Part shown: piece by piece, positions 8,403 through 16,764 of the stretch
Numbering within the stretch: the first letter of the stretch is position 1
Layout: every line of letters begins with the position of its first letter
From: Pontibacillus salipaludis
GTDB lineage: Bacteria > Bacillota > Bacilli > Bacillales > BH030062
Direction: 5' to 3'
Assembly (NCBI RefSeq): GCF_014642405.1
Contig: NZ_BMIN01000001.1
Location: forward strand, 186,001-250,000
DNA: 64,000 nucleotides
Notes under the pieces: generated by a model
Told to the model about the DNA's origin: nothing
Seen by the model: the letters and a program-made list of their open reading frames with translations, nothing else
Database searches by the model: none
Program-made: the position numbers and the translations under genes

Positions 8403-9596
8403 ATGAACTTTGAATTGTCAGAAGAACAACAAATGCTTCGTAAAACAGTCCGTGATTTTGTTGACCATGAAATTATGCCCCATATTGGTGAATGGGATGC
8501 TAAAGGTCATTTTGACACGGATACGTTGAAAAAAATTTCAAAACTTGGACTAATGGGTGTATGTATCCCTTTTAAATACGGTGGTAGTGGGATGGATTAT
8601 AACTCTTTAGCTATCGTATGTGAAGAGTTAGAACGTGGAGATACTGCATTTAGAACAGCTGTATCCGTGCATACAGGTTTAAACAGCATGACATTACTTC
8701 AATGGGGAAATGAAGATCAGAAGGCAAAGTACTTAGTCCCTCAGGCTAAAGGCGAAAAGGTCGGTGCATTTGGATTAACAGAACCTGGCGCAGGATCTGA
8801 TGTGGCCTCTTTACAGTCTACAGCGAAACGAGATGGTGATGATTATATTTTAAATGGACAAAAAACGTGGATCTCCCTTTGCGACACGGCAGATCACTTC
8901 CTTGTATTTGCATATACCGATAAGGAAAAAAGCCACCACGGTATTTCATGCTTTATCGTCGAACGTACGATGACGGGATTCTCATCCAAAGCTACGAAAG
9001 GGAAACTTGGTATACGAGCAGGTAACACTGGAGAATTATTTTTTGATGATGTACGCGTACCAAAGGAAAACTTGCTTGGTAAAGAAGGCGATGGCTTCAA
9101 AATTGCCATGGCTGCACTCGACAACGGTCGATTCACAGTAGCAGCAGGAGCATGTGGGCAAATTATGGCCTGCCTTGAAGCCAGCGTAGAGTACTGTCAC
9201 GAACGGAAAACGTTTGGGAAAGAAATCGGGAAACACCAATTAGTTAAACAAATGATTGCGAATATGGAAGCTGGTCTTCAAATGAGCCGATTGCTAGTTT
9301 GGAAAGCTGGTGAGTTAAAGAATAAAGGCAAACGGAACACCCGGGAAACCTCTTTAGCCAAGTGGCAGGCATGTGACTTTGCAAACAAAGCCGCAGATGA
9401 CGCTGTTCAAATTCATGGAGCATACGGATATTCAAATGAATATCCTGTTGAGCGCTACCTGCGTAACTCTAAAGCACCAGTTATTTATGAAGGAACTAGA
9501 GAAATTCATACCATCATGCAGGCTGATTATGTCTTGGGTTATCGTAAAGACAAATCTCTTGATCAAATGCTCCCTGAGTGGCCATTCGAAGATTAG
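8403..9596 (+). CDS. Acyl-CoA dehydrogenase, probably glutaryl-CoA dehydrogenase
   Basis: FAD enzyme that would oxidise and decarboxylate glutaryl-CoA to crotonyl-CoA. Classic acyl-CoA dehydrogenase motifs are present: 'GLTEPGAGSDVASL', 'NGQKTWIS', 'QIHGAYGYSNEYPVERYLRN' and the catalytic Glu in 'IYEGTREIH' (about residue 363). The substrate clue is 'FRTAVSVHTGL' near residue 84: glutaryl-CoA dehydrogenases carry an Arg at this place to hold the distal carboxylate, while short-chain dehydrogenases do not. Start: an ATG at 8394 touches the RBS AAGGAG, so the ATG at 8403 is preferred. The gene sits between a class III CoA-transferase and a semialdehyde dehydrogenase, the order expected for glutarate activation and oxidation. 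The activity itself is inferred. Confidence 0.88.
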   Translation: MNFELSEEQQMLRKTVRDFVDHEIMPHIGEWDAKGHFDTDTLKKISKLGLMGVCIPFKYGGSGMDYNSLAIVCEELERGDTAFRTAVSVHTGLNSMTLLQWGNEDQKAKYLVPQAKGEKVGAFGLTEPGAGSDVASLQSTAKRDGDDYILNGQKTWISLCDTADHFLVFAYTDKEKSHHGISCFIVERTMTGFSSKATKGKLGIRAGNTGELFFDDVRVPKENLLGKEGDGFKIAMAALDNGRFTVAAGACGQIMACLEASVEYCHERKTFGKEIGKHQLVKQMIANMEAGLQMSRLLVWKAGELKNKGKRNTRETSLAKWQACDFANKAADDAVQIHGAYGYSNEYPVERYLRNSKAPVIYEGTREIHTIMQADYVLGYRKDKSLDQMLPEWPFED

Positions 9597-9608
9597 GAGG
9601 GGATTTGA

Positions 9609-11063
9609 ATGATTATATGGGATGACAGCTTAAACTCCCTTTTTATTAATGGAAAGTGGCAAAGTTCCATTTCAGGAAGATCAGAAAGTGTCATTAACCC
9701 AGCCACGCATGAGAAACTAACGGAGGTCGCATGGGCAGGTCGAACAGAAGCAGAAAGTGCAATCCAATCCGCTTCCTCTGCCTTCCACTCATGGTCTAAG
9801 AAGACTGCACGAGAACGGTCGGAAATTTTATATAGAACTCATGAGTTATTATTAGAACGTGTGGATCGTCTCTCTACAATCTTAACGATGGAACAAGGAA
9901 AACCATTAGCAGAAGCTAAGGGAGAAATCCGGTCCGCTGCAAACTTTTTTCTTTGGTATGCTGAAGAAGCGAATCGTTTATACGGAGAATGGATTCCTTC
10001 TTCCATTCCAGGAAAACGACTACTTGTAAAGCCAGAACCTATTGGAGTAATTGCAGCCATTACACCTTGGAACTTCCCTTCTTCCATGATTGCTAGAAAG
10101 CTTGCTCCAGCACTTGCTTCAGGATGTACCGTTATCTTAAAACCCGCTCCCGAAACACCTTTATCTGCTATAGAACTAGTTTCAATTTTAGCAGAAGCAG
10201 GCGTTCCAGATGGAGTCGTTAATTTAGTTACAGGTGATGCTTTAGAAATAGGTTCTGCTTTAATGGAGAGTAGAGATGTACGTTTGATTACCTTTACTGG
10301 ATCTACAGAAGTCGGAAAGCTCCTAATGAAAGGTAGTGCAGATACACTTAAGAAACTTTCACTCGAACTTGGTGGTCATGCACCTATTCTTGTATTTGAA
10401 GATGCCAATCTTGAACGTGCTGCTAGTCAAACCTTAGCTAGCAAATTTCGTAATAGCGGGCAAACGTGTATATGTGCTAATCGCGTTTATGTACATGAGA
10501 ATGTTAAAGAACGTTTTATAGACTTACTTCAGAATAAGATTCGTCATCTAAAAGCAGGAAACGGGTTAGAAAAAAGTGTAGATCTAGGCCCCTTAATTAA
10601 CCGACAATCATTAGATAAAGTGCAATCCCATGTAGAGGATGCTATTCAAAAAGGAGCAAAGGTTCTAAACGGAGGCGCCCCCCTCCAGGTTGACTTGAGT
10701 GGCCACTTCTATTCCCCCACTCTTCTGACGAAGGTCACTAATGATATGAAAGTGATGCAAGAAGAAACATTTGGTCCCCTTCTACCGCTTCAGACTTTTA
10801 TAGAAGAAGCAGACGTGATTCATAGAGCTAATGACACAGACTATGGCCTAGCAGCCTACTTATTTACTGAAAACCTGAGTCGCGCTACGAGAGTATCAGA
10901 AGCTCTTCAATATGGAATCGTAGGAGTAAATGACGTATTTCCAGCTGTTCCAGAGGCTCCATTTGGAGGGATTAAGCAATCTGGAATTGGCAAAGAAGGA
11001 GGATCACTTGGTATTCATGAGTATGTAAATATTAAATATATCTCGACGATGATTGATGAATAA
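9609..11063 (+). CDS. NAD(P)-dependent semialdehyde dehydrogenase, GabD type (probably glutarate semialdehyde)
   Basis: Aldehyde dehydrogenase of 484 residues close to succinate-semialdehyde dehydrogenases. It has the 'ITPWNFPSSMIARKLAPALASGCT' cofactor region, 'TFTGSTEVGK', the general-base Glu in 'LELGGHAP' and the catalytic Cys at C287 in 'SGQTCICANR', then 'EETFGPLLPL' and a terminal 'FGGIKQSGIGKEGG'. GabD enzymes accept succinate and glutarate semialdehydes. In this cluster it would make glutarate for the CoA-transferase two genes upstream. The RBS AGGAGG overlaps the stop of the acyl-CoA dehydrogenase gene, so the two are translationally linked. Confidence 0.9.
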   Translation: MIIWDDSLNSLFINGKWQSSISGRSESVINPATHEKLTEVAWAGRTEAESAIQSASSAFHSWSKKTARERSEILYRTHELLLERVDRLSTILTMEQGKPLAEAKGEIRSAANFFLWYAEEANRLYGEWIPSSIPGKRLLVKPEPIGVIAAITPWNFPSSMIARKLAPALASGCTVILKPAPETPLSAIELVSILAEAGVPDGVVNLVTGDALEIGSALMESRDVRLITFTGSTEVGKLLMKGSADTLKKLSLELGGHAPILVFEDANLERAASQTLASKFRNSGQTCICANRVYVHENVKERFIDLLQNKIRHLKAGNGLEKSVDLGPLINRQSLDKVQSHVEDAIQKGAKVLNGGAPLQVDLSGHFYSPTLLTKVTNDMKVMQEETFGPLLPLQTFIEEADVIHRANDTDYGLAAYLFTENLSRATRVSEALQYGIVGVNDVFPAVPEAPFGGIKQSGIGKEGGSLGIHEYVNIKYISTMIDE

Positions 11064-11070
11064 AGACATT

Positions 11071-11111
11071 ACTCTCTTTTGGATGACTCGCTCATTCATG
11101 AGAGAGTTTTT
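11071..11111 (+). terminator. Possible terminator after the GabD-like gene
   Basis: ACTCTCT (11071-11077) and its complement AGAGAGT (11101-11107) flank a 23-base loop and are followed by a T-run. The stem is only 7 bp, so the strength is uncertain. It lies between convergent genes. Confidence 0.5.
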
Positions 11112-11143
11112 GTATATGAAAAAGAAAGCATCCATAGATGTGA

Positions 11144-11464
11144 CTATGAATGCTTGGCCTCGTATTGTAGTTCGTACTGCTTGTATAAATCCTTTAAAGC
11201 GGATACGAGGGCATTCCCCGCTTTACCTAAATAATGGTGTCGTATAGCTTCAATAGGTTCATCAACAGAATGCCTCAAGCTATACCCTCTAAGAAGTTCG
11301 CTAATAAACTGACGTCCGTGTTCTGTTGCCAACGTACAGTTAGCCTCCATGATGACACCATAGTTACAATCCACTTCTGCTGTAATTGTTAGGACATCAT
11401 ACATATTGTGAGCAGCCATTCCAGCAGGCAATCTAGCGTGACCAGCAATAAAGTACGTCTTCAC
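11144..11464 (-). CDS. DUF3870 domain protein
   Basis: A 106-residue protein of the DUF3870 family, recognised by the N-terminal 'TYFIAGHARLPAGMAA' and the 'VLTITAEVDCNYGVI' and 'CTLATEHGRQFISELLRGYSL' segments. Function is unknown. Members turn up beside amino-acid and carboxylic-acid catabolic genes, and here it shares an operon with an IclR regulator inside the lysine cluster, so a small accessory or ligand-sensing role is possible but only inferred. The start is a GTG (V-K-T-Y-F) preceded by GGGGGGA; it begins 12 bases after the regulator gene ends. Confidence 0.85.
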   Translation of the reverse strand: MKTYFIAGHARLPAGMAAHNMYDVLTITAEVDCNYGVIMEANCTLATEHGRQFISELLRGYSLRHSVDEPIEAIRHHYLGKAGNALVSALKDLYKQYELQYEAKHS

Positions 11465-11476
11465 ATAATCCCCCCA

Positions 11477-12238
11477 CTAGTATTGTCGATAACCGATACT
11501 TATAGAAATTTGATGAGCAGTGCGTGCTGCAGCCTCCTTAATTACACTCAAATTGTGCCCTTCGAAATGACTCGACAACCCACTCACAGCGAGAGCGGCT
11601 ATAACTTCATTCTTGTGATTATAGATTGGATAAGAGATTCCTGTTGTATCATGGTCTTGCTCCCCCTTGCTAATTGAGTATCCTTGCATTCTGATCATTT
11701 CTAATTCAAGCTTAAGATCTTCTAAATCGATTTGAGTGCAATCATCCATGGATAATGATAAATCTCTTAAAATACTCATCTTTTTATCTGATTGTGTAAA
11801 TGCAAAAAGAAGTTTAGGGCCTGACCCTATATAAAGAGGAACCGTTTTCCCGATCTTCGTATACAAGCGAAGCGCTCGATTTGAATCAACTTTCTCAATA
11901 TAGGTCGCTTTATCATCATTCACTACTGCAAGATGGATGACCTCATTTATATCTTTTGCTAAAGCCTCCATTAAAGGCTTTGCAATCCGTCTTAACTCAA
12001 TTTGATCTGCCACACGGTACCCGAGTTCCATTAACTTAATTCCTAGGCGATAACGACTATCATATTCAGATTCCTTTGATTTTACTAGAAATCCTCCTTT
12101 TTCGAGCGATGAAAGTAGACGATAAGCAGTTGCCTTTGGAAGGTTTGATTTTAGTGTGATCTCTCTGAGGGTGAGTTCTGGTGTCTCTTCTGTAAAGTAG
12201 TCCAGTAGTTTCAAAGCTTTCATGACACTCTGATTCAT
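11477..12238 (-). CDS. IclR family transcriptional regulator
   Basis: Regulator of 253 residues with an N-terminal winged helix ('LTLREITLKSNLPKATAYRLLSSLEKGGFL', about residues 20-50) and a C-terminal GAF-like effector domain holding the family features 'GYRVADQIELRRIAKPLMEAL', 'EVIHLAVVNDDKATYIEKV' and the closing 'ALAVSGLSSHFEGHNLSVI'. IclR proteins usually control neighbouring catabolic genes in response to a pathway acid. It lies between the two transcription units of the proposed lysine pathway, so it is the likely regulator of both. It has its own short promoter region (12239-12291), since the gene upstream ends at a strong terminator. RBS AAAGGAGA. Confidence 0.95.
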   Translation of the reverse strand: MNQSVMKALKLLDYFTEETPELTLREITLKSNLPKATAYRLLSSLEKGGFLVKSKESEYDSRYRLGIKLMELGYRVADQIELRRIAKPLMEALAKDINEVIHLAVVNDDKATYIEKVDSNRALRLYTKIGKTVPLYIGSGPKLLFAFTQSDKKMSILRDLSLSMDDCTQIDLEDLKLELEMIRMQGYSISKGEQDHDTTGISYPIYNHKNEVIAALAVSGLSSHFEGHNLSVIKEAAARTAHQISISIGYRQY

Positions 12239-12291
12239 CTTTGGTCTCCTTTGTTTATCTTGCCCTCATAATATTCGTACAGACTCTTTAT

Positions 12292-12318
12292 AAAAAGGAG
12301 GGATCAATTGATCCCTCC
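12292..12318 (-). terminator. Terminator of the lysine 6-dehydrogenase transcript
   Basis: A 22-bp perfect palindrome at 12297-12318 (GGAGGGATCAA plus its complement) is followed on the minus strand by five Ts (12296-12292). It separates the catabolic operon from the iclR unit, which runs the same way. Confidence 0.9.
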
Positions 12319-12328
12319 CCTTGTGTTC

Positions 12329-13501
12329 TTAGATTTGTACATGTGATGGATGAATCGTCATTTTTTCTTTAATATCTACACCTCGTTTCGCCATTTCTTT
12401 AATGTAGACATCTCCAGGCACAATTTTTTCAGGAGGGTGCACGCCTCTTTTCGTGATCACCCCACTACCAATTAATTGTGAGACGACTGAAATCGTATTA
12501 GCAGTTGCACGTGCCATTGCGGTTACGTTACTAGAACGGTCCTTAAAGGTTACCATTTCATATTCATAAGTTGTTTTTTGACCATTTTTAAGCCCGCTTA
12601 CTTGAACGCGTAAAAGTACTGCATCATCTTTATCCTTAAGATCAACTATTGGATCAATGGTTTTAAGGAGCACTTCACGAGGTTTTACCATCATTCCGTT
12701 TATTTCTACTTCATAATCATTACTTGTAAGATTAAGATCTACTAACAGTTTCATTTTCTCTGCATGACCTGGGTATCGTATTGTTTTGTACTCGAGGTCA
12801 TGAATATTCGGAAAAGAATGAAGCAATGTTGATGTGCCACCAGAGGTATGAAACGCCTCCAGGGGACCAAATTTATCAAAGTAAAGACGTTCAACCTCCG
12901 TTAAAGAAGCTACTTGTTGCTTTGATCCATTCCGAATAATCGTAGATGGATCCGTGTAGTGGTCAAATAATCCTTCCATGGAGAAAACATGATTATACTC
13001 AAGTGGTGCTTCTGGTTTTACAGGGATGCCTCCAACAAATAAACGGATCGACTCAGGATGGTCCAGTTTGCTAGCTCCATAACCCGATAAAATGTTAATC
13101 ATACCTGGGGCAACGCCGAGGTCAGGTATAATCGTTACATTAGCTATATTGGCATCATCATGCATGCGTAGAACATTATCTGTAACGCTTCCAATATGAC
13201 CACCTAAGTCTACCGAGCTTACCCCAACTTCTATCGCTGCCTGTGCGACTCGCTCATTAAAGGAGTAGAACAATGCATTAATGACTACATCAAACTGTCT
13301 TATATATGCTTTTAAGTCTGTAGGGTTTCCGGCATCAACTTGATACGCTTTAAGTTTAGAAGAGTTCAGTATTCGACATACTGCTTCGGCTCGCCCTAAT
13401 TCAATATCAGCCAGCCCAACTTCTACAACAGCTGGATTTTGAGTTAAGTCACGTGCGGCTTCTTTACCCATTAAACCTGAACCTAGTACACCTATTTTCA
13501 T
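12329..13501 (-). CDS. L-lysine 6-dehydrogenase (saccharopine dehydrogenase superfamily)
   Basis: Would deaminate L-lysine at the epsilon position with NAD, giving 2-aminoadipate 6-semialdehyde (allysine) and ammonia. The 390 residues begin with a Rossmann motif '[16 protein letters not shown]' and contain 'VDLGGHIG', '[20 protein letters not shown]', '[18 protein letters not shown]' and '[11 protein letters not shown]', with the C-terminal '[20 protein letters not shown]'. From memory these match the Geobacillus stearothermophilus lysine 6-dehydrogenase closely throughout; it is shorter than bifunctional saccharopine enzymes and no lysine-ketoglutarate reductase is nearby. It is the last gene of the minus-strand operon, 24 bases after the aldehyde dehydrogenase that would use its product. 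Confidence 0.88.
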   Translation of the reverse strand: MKIGVLGSGLMGKEAARDLTQNPAVVEVGLADIELGRAEAVCRILNSSKLKAYQVDAGNPTDLKAYIRQFDVVINALFYSFNERVAQAAIEVGVSSVDLGGHIGSVTDNVLRMHDDANIANVTIIPDLGVAPGMINILSGYGASKLDHPESIRLFVGGIPVKPEAPLEYNHVFSMEGLFDHYTDPSTIIRNGSKQQVASLTEVERLYFDKFGPLEAFHTSGGTSTLLHSFPNIHDLEYKTIRYPGHAEKMKLLVDLNLTSNDYEVEINGMMVKPREVLLKTIDPIVDLKDKDDAVLLRVQVSGLKNGQKTTYEYEMVTFKDRSSNVTAMARATANTISVVSQLIGSGVITKRGVHPPEKIVPGDVYIKEMAKRGVDIKEKMTIHPSHVQI

Positions 13502-13525
13502 GAGATCAAGTCCCCCTTTTAAGAA

Positions 13526-15028
13526 TTAATCAACGTCGATTTGAGCTCGTTGGAGTTTACCGCTGTAGTCTACATAGACTGCTTTCCACTCTGTAAATAC
13601 ATCAAGGGCCGCTACACCTGAATCACGATGTCCATTCCCAGTTCCTTTCGTGCCTCCAAATGGTAAATGGATTTCAGCACCTGTTGTCCCAGCATTGACA
13701 TAAACAATACCTGTATCTAAATCTCTTTGAGCAGCAAAAACTCGGTTCACATCTCGCGTGAAAACAGAACTTGATAAGCCATATTCAACACCGTTGTTTA
13801 CTTCAATTGCCTCCTCGAAGCTCTTAACAGGTATCAAGGATACGACAGGACCGAATATCTCCTCTTGTGCGATCTTCATATCAGGCGTAGCGTCCGTAAA
13901 CAGCGTTGGGGCAAAATAGTTCCCATCTGCATATTCTCCATTAGTTAATACATATCCCCCCGCAAGTAATTTTGCGCCTTCTTCTTGACCGATCTTAATA
14001 TAGTTCTGGATCTTTTCAAGGCCATCTTTGTTAATAATCGGGCCAACTTTATTCGTTTCATCTAGTCCGTTTCCAATAGTAAGTTTCTCCATCTCTGAAA
14101 GGAGGCGCTCTTCAAGACGTTCTTTTACATCTTCATGTACAATCACCCTGCTACAAGCTGTACAGCGCTGTCCGCTAGTGCCAAAAGCACTCCACAGTAT
14201 GCCTTCTGTGGCCAGGGATAAATCTGCATCATCCATGACGATCACAGCGTTCTTCCCGCCCATTTCTAGAGACACTTTTTTAAGTTGCTCTCCGCATTTG
14301 GCTGCAATCGTCCTCCCTACATCATTAGATCCTGTAAAAGAGATTACGCGTACATCCTTATGATGAACCATCGTATTACCAACCTTAGATCCTGAACCAA
14401 ATACTACATTTAATACGCCTTTAGGCAAACCAGATTCTTCAAAAATCTTGGCAAGTTCATAAGCCATTAGCGGCGTCTCTGTGGCAGGCTTCCAAACCAC
14501 CGCATTTCCTGCTACAATGGCGGGAAATGACTTCCAAGTAGCTATGGCAATTGGGAAGTTCCAAGGCGTAATAATACCTACAACTCCGACTGGCGCTCGT
14601 ACGCTCATAGCAAATTTGTCTTTTAGCTCAGAAGGAGTAGTTTGACCAAATAATCTTCGCCCTTCTCCTGCCATATAAAAAGCCATGTCGATGCCTTCTT
14701 GAACTTCTCCACGTGCTTCTTCAATGACTTTTCCATTCTCCATCGTTAAGATTTGTGAAAGGTCCTCTTTTCTTTCTTTCATTAACATACCTACCCGATA
14801 CAAAACTTCTGCTCGCTGTGGAGCTGGCACAAGCGCCCATTCTTTTTGTGCTTCCTTTGCTGTTTGGACAGCTTTGTTCACATCCTCCTCACTTGATAAG
14901 GGAACTTGGACAAGTGTTTCCAAATTTGCAGGATTCTTCACCTCTGTGAATTGGTTGCTAGAAGTGTTTACCCAATTACCGTTAATAAAGTTCATTAGTT
15001 TTTCTTCTTGGATGAGTGTTTTTGTCAT
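13526..15028 (-). CDS. Aldehyde dehydrogenase, probably 2-aminoadipate 6-semialdehyde dehydrogenase
   Basis: NAD(P)-dependent enzyme of 500 residues. Motifs: 'GIITPWNFPIAIATWKSFPAIVAGNAVVWKP' region (about 150-180), 'SFTGSNDVGR', base Glu in 'SLEMGGKNAVIV', catalytic Cys at C289 in 'SGQRCTACSR', '[10 protein letters not shown]' and a terminal 'FGGTKGTGNGHRDSG'. The GTGNGHR ending is typical of the branch that holds plant and bacterial antiquitin-like (ALDH7) and piperideine-6-carboxylate dehydrogenases. It would oxidise allysine to L-2-aminoadipate, right after lysine 6-dehydrogenase. RBS AAGGAGGTCA is near-perfect. Substrate is inferred from the family and the neighbour. Confidence 0.9.
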   Translation of the reverse strand: MTKTLIQEEKLMNFINGNWVNTSSNQFTEVKNPANLETLVQVPLSSEEDVNKAVQTAKEAQKEWALVPAPQRAEVLYRVGMLMKERKEDLSQILTMENGKVIEEARGEVQEGIDMAFYMAGEGRRLFGQTTPSELKDKFAMSVRAPVGVVGIITPWNFPIAIATWKSFPAIVAGNAVVWKPATETPLMAYELAKIFEESGLPKGVLNVVFGSGSKVGNTMVHHKDVRVISFTGSNDVGRTIAAKCGEQLKKVSLEMGGKNAVIVMDDADLSLATEGILWSAFGTSGQRCTACSRVIVHEDVKERLEERLLSEMEKLTIGNGLDETNKVGPIINKDGLEKIQNYIKIGQEEGAKLLAGGYVLTNGEYADGNYFAPTLFTDATPDMKIAQEEIFGPVVSLIPVKSFEEAIEVNNGVEYGLSSSVFTRDVNRVFAAQRDLDTGIVYVNAGTTGAEIHLPFGGTKGTGNGHRDSGVAALDVFTEWKAVYVDYSGKLQRAQIDVD

Positions 15029-15087
15029 GAAAATGACCTCCTTAGAATGATAGTTATATGGTTAATGAACAATGATGTCCATAACAC

Positions 15088-16764
15088 TTACCTTTGTTGC
15101 TTTCTGATCCCCTCAATCGTAGAGGAGACCGAAATGAGATTCGGATCGCTTTCGATTTCAATGACGACTGGCTTCTCGGTTTGGAGTGCGCACTGGATAG
15201 CCATTTCAAATTCATCAATGGTCCGAACAAAGTACCCAGTCGCTCCAATAGATTGGGCCAGATTAGTAAACGGAACGCTTCCAAGCTCTGTACCAATTGG
15301 CTTAAAAGGATAATGCATCTCCTGGTGCATACGTATAGTTCCGTACATTTTATTGTTAAATACAATAGATATGATCGGGATGTTGTATCTAACCGCTGTT
15401 TCGATCTCCTGCATGGTCATCATAAACCCGCCGTCCCCTGAAAGAGAGATGACTGTACGTTGTGGGTGAGCAAGCTTTGCACCAAGAGCGGCAGGCATAC
15501 CATACCCCATTGCACCAGAAGTAGGGCCTACATACGTATTTCTCTCTGTAAACTGAAAGAAGGTATGTAACCAACCCGCAAAGTTTCCTGCATCATTTGT
15601 TACTAATGCATCCTTAGGTAAGTGAGCTTGTAGCTTACCTATAATTTGTGAATGGAAATTATGACAATCTAAATCTTGTAGAGTAAGTCTCGTCACATTT
15701 TCATATACTTTCCTTCGTTCCTCTGCCCAGTCCTTCCACACAGTTGATAGGTTAATAGATAATAGATCTTGTAAACCTTCTTTAAGATCGGCAACTATGC
15801 CGATATCAGGCTGATAGGTTTTGCCAATTGTTTCGTAGTCAATATCTATGTGAACAAGCCTCTTCTCCCCCGTAATCATTGAGTAATCCTGTGTTGTGAC
15901 TTCTGATAAGCGAGTACCAAAAGCAAGGATTACATCCGATTGTTGAACGGTTTCTAAAATAGATTTGTGAGTTCCTAAACCTAGGTGGCCCAAATAGAGA
16001 GGGTGGTCATTTGGCAAAACATCATGTCTTCTGAACGATGCCATGACGGGAATTTGATACTTGTTTGCAAATTGTTTTAATTCCTCCTCAGCTCCAGAAG
16101 CCTTAACGCCTCCACCAGCAATGATTATTGGATGTTCCGAAGATTGTAATAACTGTTCAACACCATTAATCTCATTTTGTGAAGGGCGAGGTGCAGGTCT
16201 TCGAACAGGAGGGCCAAATGCCATAACAGATTCGTGTAGCAAGAGATCTTCTGGGAGAGATACAACGACAGGACCTGGCCTACCGGTTTGAGCTACTCTA
16301 AAGGCTCTCTGGACTAATTCTGGAACCCTTTTTGCATCACGTATTTCCACTGTCCATTTCGCAATATGGCTAAAATACTGGTCAAGATCAACTTCTTGAA
16401 ACCCTTCTCTCCCCCTAAAGTCGCTGTGTACTTGCCCAAGGAATACAACCATAGGTGTGGAATCCTGGTGTGCTGTATGAACTCCTATCGTCAGGTTTGA
16501 TCCCCCAACCCCTCTTGTAGCCATTACCACACCTGGTTTACCGCTAGCCTTGGCATAACCTTCTGCCATGAATGATGCTCCGCCTTCATGACGAGCAGAT
16601 ATGAGCTTGATGGAAGGTTCATCATAAATTGCATCCATAATAGGAAGGTAACTTTCTCCAGGAACACAAAATACGTGTTTTACTCCTTCAATTTTCATGC
16701 ACTCTACAATAGCGTGAGCGCTTGTAAGCGTACGTTTAGTGGTTTTTGAACTCTTCTCAATCAT
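15088..16764 (-). CDS. Thiamine-diphosphate-dependent enzyme, acetolactate-synthase-like; probably a 2-oxoadipate decarboxylase
   Basis: A 558-residue ThDP enzyme with the three usual domains. The activating Glu is E60 in 'SARHEGGASFMAEGYA'; the ThDP/Mg motif runs from 'GDGGFMMTM' to 'IVFNNKMYGT' near residues 443-472. It lacks an adjacent small regulatory subunit, so biosynthetic acetolactate synthase is unlikely. In this cluster it would convert 2-oxoadipate, made by the aminotransferase it overlaps by 8 bases, into glutarate semialdehyde for the GabD-like enzyme. Its start (RBS GGAGGT) lies inside the end of the aminotransferase gene, so the two are translationally coupled. The decarboxylase reading rests on context; other 2-oxoacids are possible. 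Confidence 0.85.
   Translation of the reverse strand: MIEKSSKTTKRTLTSAHAIVECMKIEGVKHVFCVPGESYLPIMDAIYDEPSIKLISARHEGGASFMAEGYAKASGKPGVVMATRGVGGSNLTIGVHTAHQDSTPMVVFLGQVHSDFRGREGFQEVDLDQYFSHIAKWTVEIRDAKRVPELVQRAFRVAQTGRPGPVVVSLPEDLLLHESVMAFGPPVRRPAPRPSQNEINGVEQLLQSSEHPIIIAGGGVKASGAEEELKQFANKYQIPVMASFRRHDVLPNDHPLYLGHLGLGTHKSILETVQQSDVILAFGTRLSEVTTQDYSMITGEKRLVHIDIDYETIGKTYQPDIGIVADLKEGLQDLLSINLSTVWKDWAEERRKVYENVTRLTLQDLDCHNFHSQIIGKLQAHLPKDALVTNDAGNFAGWLHTFFQFTERNTYVGPTSGAMGYGMPAALGAKLAHPQRTVISLSGDGGFMMTMQEIETAVRYNIPIISIVFNNKMYGTIRMHQEMHYPFKPIGTELGSVPFTNLAQSIGATGYFVRTIDEFEMAIQCALQTEKPVVIEIESDPNLISVSSTIEGIRKQQR

Noticed and set aside
11053-11247. Small plus-strand frame between the GabD-like gene and DUF3870
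   Set aside because: It overlaps the terminator and the antisense DUF3870 gene, has no RBS and a non-coding-like composition.
15088-16764. Acetolactate synthase large subunit (IlvB)
   Set aside because: No small subunit gene follows and the gene is embedded in a catabolic operon; the fold family is shared, but a biosynthetic role is unlikely.
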